Made by a program: the position numbers and the translations under genes. Positions 8,726 to 12,396 of a stretch of DNA of 12,396 nt are shown here, one piece after another (the first letter of the stretch is position 1; every line of letters begins with the position of its first letter). This DNA is from Anaerolineaceae bacterium UBA3924 (GTDB lineage: Bacteria > Chloroflexota > Anaerolineae > Anaerolineales > Anaerolineaceae): assembly GCA_002385985.1 (NCBI GenBank), contig DGEO01000041.1, positions 3,268 to 15,663 of the forward strand, read 5' to 3'. The notes under the pieces are model-generated. The model had not been told where the DNA came from. It saw only the letters and a program-made list of their open reading frames with translations, and did no database searches.

Positions 8726-9202
8726 ATGTTCAAAATCAGCCGTCGCCTGGACTACGGGCTGCAGTTGATGATCGCTTTGGCTGCCGATACAGAAGGACGC
8801 CCCCAGCCCAGCGCGCAACTGGCCAAGAAGCTTCAGATCCCCCTGCCCTTCTTACACCAGATCGCACACACCCTCATGCAGTCCGGGTTGATCAAAGCCT
8901 CACCCGGCCCTCGCGGTGGCCTGCGCATCAATCCCCCTGCTGAGAAAATTACTGTGCTGCGCATCGCCGAAGTGCTTGAAGGGCCCATTGTTCTCACACC
9001 CTGTCTGGACAGCTCAGATTCCTGCCCGCGCTCCGAAGCCTGCAGCACGCAGTGCATGTGGAAGACGCTTCAGGACAATATTGTGGAATATCTGGGGAAT
9101 GTCAATCTGGCTCAGCTGCTCGCCTGCAAAGACGACCAGGCAAACTTCCTCCTACAACTGACCCCCTCAGAGAAAACCCCCACAACCATCGCCGCGGATT
9201 AG
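8726..9202 (+). CDS. Rrf2-family transcriptional regulator with cysteines for an Fe-S cluster
   Basis: This 158-residue protein belongs to the Rrf2 family (IscR, NsrR, RsrR and relatives), dimeric winged-helix regulators that often sense Fe-S status, NO or redox state. Family signatures are RRLDYGLQLMIALA (6-19), the helix-turn-helix around SAQLAKKLQIPLPFLHQI (29-46) and the wing SPGPRGGLRI (59-68). The cluster loop carries C93, C100, C106 and C110 (CX6CX5CX3C); IscR and NsrR use three Cys with similar spacing, so a [2Fe-2S] or [4Fe-4S] cluster is plausible. It is transcribed divergently from the kinase, sharing 196 bp that hold two palindromes, and a strong terminator follows. Target genes are unknown; self-regulation and the neighbouring redox genes are candidates. 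Confidence 0.93.
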   Translation: MFKISRRLDYGLQLMIALAADTEGRPQPSAQLAKKLQIPLPFLHQIAHTLMQSGLIKASPGPRGGLRINPPAEKITVLRIAEVLEGPIVLTPCLDSSDSCPRSEACSTQCMWKTLQDNIVEYLGNVNLAQLLACKDDQANFLLQLTPSEKTPTTIAAD

Positions 9203-9223
9203 CAATTCAATCCGAGTCAATTT

Positions 9224-9255
9224 CGCCCGGGCCTGTGAGCAGCCCGGGCGTTTTT
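9224..9255 (+). terminator. Rho-independent terminator after the Rrf2-family gene
   Basis: A perfect 9-bp stem (CGCCCGGGC at 9224-9232, GCCCGGGCG at 9242-9250) with a 9-base loop is followed by TTTTT (9251-9255). It begins 22 bp after the Rrf2 gene and ends 3 bp before the stop of the convergent peroxiredoxin gene. On the opposite strand the hairpin is followed only by GAAATTG, so it is a strong terminator for the plus strand and at best a weak one for the peroxiredoxin mRNA. Confidence 0.88.
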
Positions 9256-9257
9256 GG

Positions 9258-9725
9258 TTATCCGGATTTCTGCAGCGCTGCCAGCACTTCCTGGCTGTGA
9301 TTCTCCGGTTTCACGTCCTCAAAAACTTGCTGGATAATGCCGCTTTCGTTGATCAGGAACGTGGTGCGGTGGATGCCTTCGTACTCCCGCCCGAATCTCT
9401 TCTTTTTCCCCCACACGCCGTACAGCTCCGCCACCTGGTGGCCTTCGTCGGCCAGCAGGGTGAAGGGCAGGTTGTACTTGGTGGCAAACTTCCTGTGGGA
9501 TTCCGAGTCGTCCGGGCTGACGCCCAGCACCACCACGCCAGCTTCTTTATACTCGGCGAATGCATCACGGAAGCTGCAGGCCTCTTTGGTGCAGCCGGGC
9601 GTGTCATCCTTTGGATAAAAGTACAGCACCACTGGCTTTCCCAGGTATTCCTGAAGGCGGTGCGGCATTCCGTTCTGGTCCTTCAGCTTGAAATCAGGCG
9701 CAGGCACGCCGCTTGGTATCGGCAT
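9258..9725 (-). CDS. bcp: Bcp/PrxQ-type thioredoxin-dependent peroxiredoxin
   Basis: This enzyme reduces hydrogen peroxide and organic hydroperoxides using thioredoxin. Counting from the ATG at 9725 there are 155 residues, the usual Bcp length. The domain starts with APDFKLKDQNG, and DDTPGCTKEACSFRD carries the peroxidatic Cys (C45) and the resolving Cys five residues later (C50), the atypical 2-Cys arrangement. Other family signatures are YPKDDTPGC, VLGVSPDD and HRTTFLI. The ATG at 9725 is preferred because GGAGG lies five bases upstream; an ATG four codons earlier (9737) has a weaker AAAGG. No signal peptide is seen, so it is cytoplasmic. It is monocistronic with its own promoter and would protect against peroxide made during aerobic respiration. 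Confidence 0.95.
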   Translation of the reverse strand: MPIPSGVPAPDFKLKDQNGMPHRLQEYLGKPVVLYFYPKDDTPGCTKEACSFRDAFAEYKEAGVVVLGVSPDDSESHRKFATKYNLPFTLLADEGHQVAELYGVWGKKKRFGREYEGIHRTTFLINESGIIQQVFEDVKPENHSQEVLAALQKSG

Positions 9726-9751
9726 ATTTCCCTCCATTGGTCCTTTACCCC

Positions 9752-9757
9752 ATTATA
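9752..9757 (-). promoter_or_regulatory. -10 element (TATAAT) of the peroxiredoxin promoter
   Basis: A perfect TATAAT reads on the minus strand 27 bases upstream of the preferred peroxiredoxin start, in the 52-65 bp gap after the moeA-type gene. The bases 16-18 upstream (CCTGTC region) are a poor -35. Given the perfect -10 in otherwise GC-rich DNA, an independent promoter is likely. Confidence 0.5.
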
Positions 9758-9789
9758 GGCCAGTTCGCGCCCGGACAGGCCGCCGCGCC

Positions 9790-11775
9790 TCAGGCGATAC
9801 AGTCCAGCACAACCTCGCCCATTGCGTAGACGTCGTAACCGGGCAGAGCCGCAACCGCGGCGCGGAAGCGCTCGTCGAGCATCAGGTCAAACAGCGGATC
9901 AAGCAGGCCGCCCGTCAGGTGTTCGCAGGGGATCACCAGATCGTAGCGCTCTTTGAAGAGCGGGACAAAATCGATGTCCAGCGCCTGCGCGGCCGCCGTC
10001 ACACCCAGCCCGGCGTCCGCCCGGCCGGAAGCCACCGCCGCAGCCACCGCCAGGTGAGTGTACTCCTCCTGCTCGTAGCCGCGCACCTGACCGGGATCAA
10101 TCCCCAGCTGGCGCAGCTGGTAATCCAGCATCACCCGCGTGCCAGCGCCGCGCTGCCGGTTGATGAAGCGCACATCCGGACGAGCCAGGTCTGCCAGGCC
10201 CTTCAGTCCCTTTGGATTGCCCTTCGCCACCAGCAGACCCTGCTCGCGGAATACCCAGGTCACCAGCCGGACCGGGGTCTCAGGCAGGTACTGCCGCAGG
10301 TAGGTGAGATTGTACTCGCCGGTCTCCGGGTCCAGCAGGTGCGATCCGGCCAGGTGAGCTTCACCGCGCCGGAGTGCCACCAGCCCACCCTGGCTGCCCA
10401 CGTTGGCCGAAACCAGCCTGCGGCCGCGCTCGGCCAGAAACTGCGCCAGCAGGTCGAGGGTCATATCGTGTGAGCCGATGGCAAAGATAGTCTGCCGCAG
10501 CTCGGCGTGTGAGCGGTACAGCCGCACCCGCACTGGCGAACCCGCCTCCAGCCCCTGCACACCGCTTGGCAGGATGGTGATGCCGTCCGCCCGGGCCAGC
10601 GAGGTGATCACCCCGGCCCCGCGGCTGAGCGGCGCGGCCAGCAGCCGCTTCCCCACCTGCCCGACGACCACCCGCATGTAATCTTCATCACCGGCGGGCG
10701 AGGTGACCTTGCGAGTCAGCACCGCTTCCACCTCCTGCGGCTCAGCCGGCTGGCGGCCCGTCCAGCGGGCCAGAAGCGGCTCGACGAAAATTTCGCCGGT
10801 CAGCGCGGCCGAAACCGGGTACCCCGGAACGCCGATCACCGGGGTGAGAGCCGGTTCTCCCGCGGCCGGTTTGGACCTGCGCACAAAGCCCAGGATCACC
10901 GGGTGTCCCGGCCGCACGGCCACACCGTGCACCAGCACCTGCCCCAGTTTTTCGATCACCTTAGAGGTGAAATCCTCCGACCCGGCGGACGAACCGGCGT
11001 TGACCAGCACCAGGTCGTGCTCATCCGCGGCCTGCTGCACGGCCCGGGTCAGCGACTCGAACTCGTCGGAGACGATAGCCTGCCGGCTGGCCAGCCCGCC
11101 CCACTGATTGACCTGTGCCGCAAGCACCACCGAGTTGTACTCCAGGATCTCCCCGCGCTGCGGGGTGCGGTCGAAGGGAACCAGCTCGCTGCCGGTGGGG
11201 ATGATCGCCACCCGCGGACGCCGGGCGACCGAGACAGCCGAATACCCGCTGGCCGCCAGCACGCCCAGGTCCACCGGGCGCAGCACCTGCCCGGCGGCCA
11301 GCACCAGCTGCGTGGCGACCACATCTTCGCCAAGCAGGCGCACATGCGACCAGGGCGGCAGCGCCAAGCGCACCCGGATGCGGGCCGGTCGGCGCGGGTC
11401 CGCGGCCGGCTGGTCCCGCTCGTCAAGCGGCTCCACCTGCTCGATGGGGATGACCGTGTCCGCCCATTCGGGCAGCGGATCACCCGTGTCCAGATAGACT
11501 GCCGTCTGCCCGTCGGCAGAGAGCGTCACCGGCCGGGTGGGCATCGCCCCGGCGATTTCTTCGGCGCGCACCGCGAACCCGTCCATGGCCGACGCGTGAT
11601 AATGCGGCGAGGACAGCCGGGCAAACACCGCCTGCGCCGTCACCCGGCCCACCGCGTTCTCATCGACCGGAATCTCTTCCACTCCTAATACGCCCCCCAG
11701 CCCGGCGGCGGTCAGGGCTTCAGCGAAGCGCTGTTTCGCCTGGTCCAGGGGAATATCCTGCAGGTATACCGACAT
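9790..11775 (-). CDS. MoeA-type molybdopterin molybdotransferase fused to a periplasmic-binding-protein-like domain
   Basis: MoeA inserts molybdate (or tungstate) into adenylylated molybdopterin to form molybdenum cofactor. Residues 1-420 form the MoeA part: SAMDGFAVR (62-70, with the D65 equivalent of a catalytic Asp), PTGSEL (193-198), EYNS (212-215), GSSAGSEDF (261-269), PGHPVILG (289-296) and GVPGYPVSA (315-323), then the C-terminal beta domain ending VRVRLY. Residues 430-655 form a binding-protein-like domain (COG1910 type) with SQGGLVALRRGEAHLAG (461-477), NRQRGAGTRVMLD (539-551) and GRADAGLGV (584-592), as in known ~650-residue MoeA fusions. The extra domain has no signal peptide and may bind molybdate or tungstate in the cytoplasm, which is inference. 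GGAGG seven bases before the ATG fixes the start, 21 bp after the previous moeA gene. Confidence 0.93.
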   Translation of the reverse strand: MSVYLQDIPLDQAKQRFAEALTAAGLGGVLGVEEIPVDENAVGRVTAQAVFARLSSPHYHASAMDGFAVRAEEIAGAMPTRPVTLSADGQTAVYLDTGDPLPEWADTVIPIEQVEPLDERDQPAADPRRPARIRVRLALPPWSHVRLLGEDVVATQLVLAAGQVLRPVDLGVLAASGYSAVSVARRPRVAIIPTGSELVPFDRTPQRGEILEYNSVVLAAQVNQWGGLASRQAIVSDEFESLTRAVQQAADEHDLVLVNAGSSAGSEDFTSKVIEKLGQVLVHGVAVRPGHPVILGFVRRSKPAAGEPALTPVIGVPGYPVSAALTGEIFVEPLLARWTGRQPAEPQEVEAVLTRKVTSPAGDEDYMRVVVGQVGKRLLAAPLSRGAGVITSLARADGITILPSGVQGLEAGSPVRVRLYRSHAELRQTIFAIGSHDMTLDLLAQFLAERGRRLVSANVGSQGGLVALRRGEAHLAGSHLLDPETGEYNLTYLRQYLPETPVRLVTWVFREQGLLVAKGNPKGLKGLADLARPDVRFINRQRGAGTRVMLDYQLRQLGIDPGQVRGYEQEEYTHLAVAAAVASGRADAGLGVTAAAQALDIDFVPLFKERYDLVIPCEHLTGGLLDPLFDLMLDERFRAAVAALPGYDVYAMGEVVLDCIA

Positions 11776-11796
11776 AAGACGACCTCCCCCACAAAC

Positions 11797-12396
11797 TCAA
11801 ATTAACAGCACCCGCACCGTGGCCCCGGCCTCATAGCCGGTGACCGCGGCCGGGATGTGCAGCAGCCCGTCCGCCTTAGCCAGGGTGAAGATCAGGTTGC
11901 TCTTGAAATACACCGGCTCCACCCGGTACCCGGCCGATTCATCCGGAGACAGCGTCACCGGCAGGTAGTCCTCCCGGCCGGCGACCGAGGGCAGGTTGAC
12001 CGCCAGTCTCCCGAACACCACCGGATCCCTGGGCCTTGCCTTCAACCCGCTCAACCGCCGAATTACCGGCCGCACGAACAGGTGGGCGATGACCAGCGCG
12101 CTGACCGGGTTGCCCGGCAGCCCGATGACCGGCTTGCCTGCGCACACGCCCAGAATGGTCGGCTTGCCGGGGCGCACATTGACCCCGTGCACCAGCACGC
12201 CCGGCTCTCCCATGCGCTGGATGGCGTCCGCGGTCAGGTCCCGGGTGCTGGCCGACGACCCGGCGGTGATCACCACAGCGTCATTTTCCGCCAGGGCGCG
12301 GGTGATCACCTGCTCCATGGCTTCCGCCCGGTCGGGGACAATGCCGTAGCGCGCCGGAAGACCGCCGGCCTGCTCTACGAGCGCGCTCAGCGAATA
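11797..12396 (-). CDS. MoeA-type molybdopterin molybdotransferase (5' end cut by window edge)
   Basis: This is the C-terminal 199 residues of a MoeA. The reading frame is open to the right edge; the first codons read YSLSALVEQAGG, matching the segment after the conserved Asn-Ser that follows PTG(S/D)E in MoeA. Motifs present are AGSSASTRDLT, the PGKPTILG loop, GLPGNPVSALV and the closing beta domain ending ATVRVLLI. Roughly the first 200 residues lie outside the window, including the catalytic DG motif. Unlike the downstream fusion protein it keeps the canonical PGKP and PGNP sequences, so this copy resembles a standard MoeA without the binding-protein domain. The two are separated by 21 bp and surely co-transcribed. 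Tandem MoeA paralogs may specialise for molybdenum and tungsten or for different steps, which is inference. Confidence 0.93.
   Translation of the reverse strand, partial: YSLSALVEQAGGLPARYGIVPDRAEAMEQVITRALAENDAVVITAGSSASTRDLTADAIQRMGEPGVLVHGVNVRPGKPTILGVCAGKPVIGLPGNPVSALVIAHLFVRPVIRRLSGLKARPRDPVVFGRLAVNLPSVAGREDYLPVTLSPDESAGYRVEPVYFKSNLIFTLAKADGLLHIPAAVTGYEAGATVRVLLI

Noticed and set aside
9690..9737. Earlier ATG (9737) as the peroxiredoxin start
   Set aside because: The ATG at 9725 has a stronger GGAGG with correct spacing and gives the typical family length; the longer form cannot be fully excluded.
9738..9792. GC-rich partial inverted repeat after the moeA-type gene as a terminator
   Set aside because: No T-run follows on the minus strand and the stem is irregular, so I do not call a terminator.

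Overview
The window is GC-rich, densely packed bacterial chromosome with no tRNA, rRNA, CRISPR or mobile element that I can see. The gene content fits a respiring bacterium, most likely a member of the Chloroflexota (Anaerolineae-like): a caa3/A2-type heme-copper oxidase lacking the helix-VI glutamate, a MoeA fused to a binding-protein-like domain, and NarX/NarL-style two-component signalling. That taxonomic guess comes from family knowledge and was not tested.

Layout. (1) Positions 1-5891, minus strand: a tight cytochrome c oxidase operon. Read in its own direction it runs coxB (subunit II with CuA and a C-terminal cytochrome c), coxA (I), a small subunit IV, coxC (III), a SCO copper chaperone, a small membrane-anchored cupredoxin-like protein, and SURF1, which is cut by the left edge. 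Most junctions are 0-21 bp or overlapping (ATGA, TGATG), so one polycistronic mRNA is likely. (2) Positions 5892-6088: promoter region of the cox operon, with an inverted repeat and the terminator of the upstream gene. (3) Positions 6089-8529, minus: a NarL-type response regulator and a NarX-like histidine kinase joined by an ATGA overlap. (4) Positions 8530-8725: divergent control region with two copies of the palindrome TCCAC-N4-GTGGA. (5) Positions 8726-9202, plus: an Rrf2-family regulator with four cysteines suitable for an Fe-S cluster, followed by a strong terminator. (6) Positions 9258-9725, minus: a Bcp-type peroxiredoxin. (7) Positions 9790-12396, minus: two consecutive moeA-type molybdenum-cofactor genes, the second fused to a periplasmic-binding-protein-like domain and the first cut by the right edge.

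The genes suggest a redox module: an oxygen-respiring terminal oxidase with its copper-delivery factors, two redox-type regulators (a Cys-rich NarX-like kinase and a Cys-rich Rrf2 protein), a peroxidase, and molybdenum-cofactor synthesis that could serve nitrate or other oxyanion respiration.

The most unusual feature is coxB. Its reading frame continues upstream without a stop into about 110 residues resembling a NarL-type receiver domain that has lost the metal-binding acidic pair. A strong ribosome binding site sits just before an internal ATG where ordinary subunit II begins. The locus could therefore make a receiver-tethered oxidase subunit, a plain subunit II, or both.
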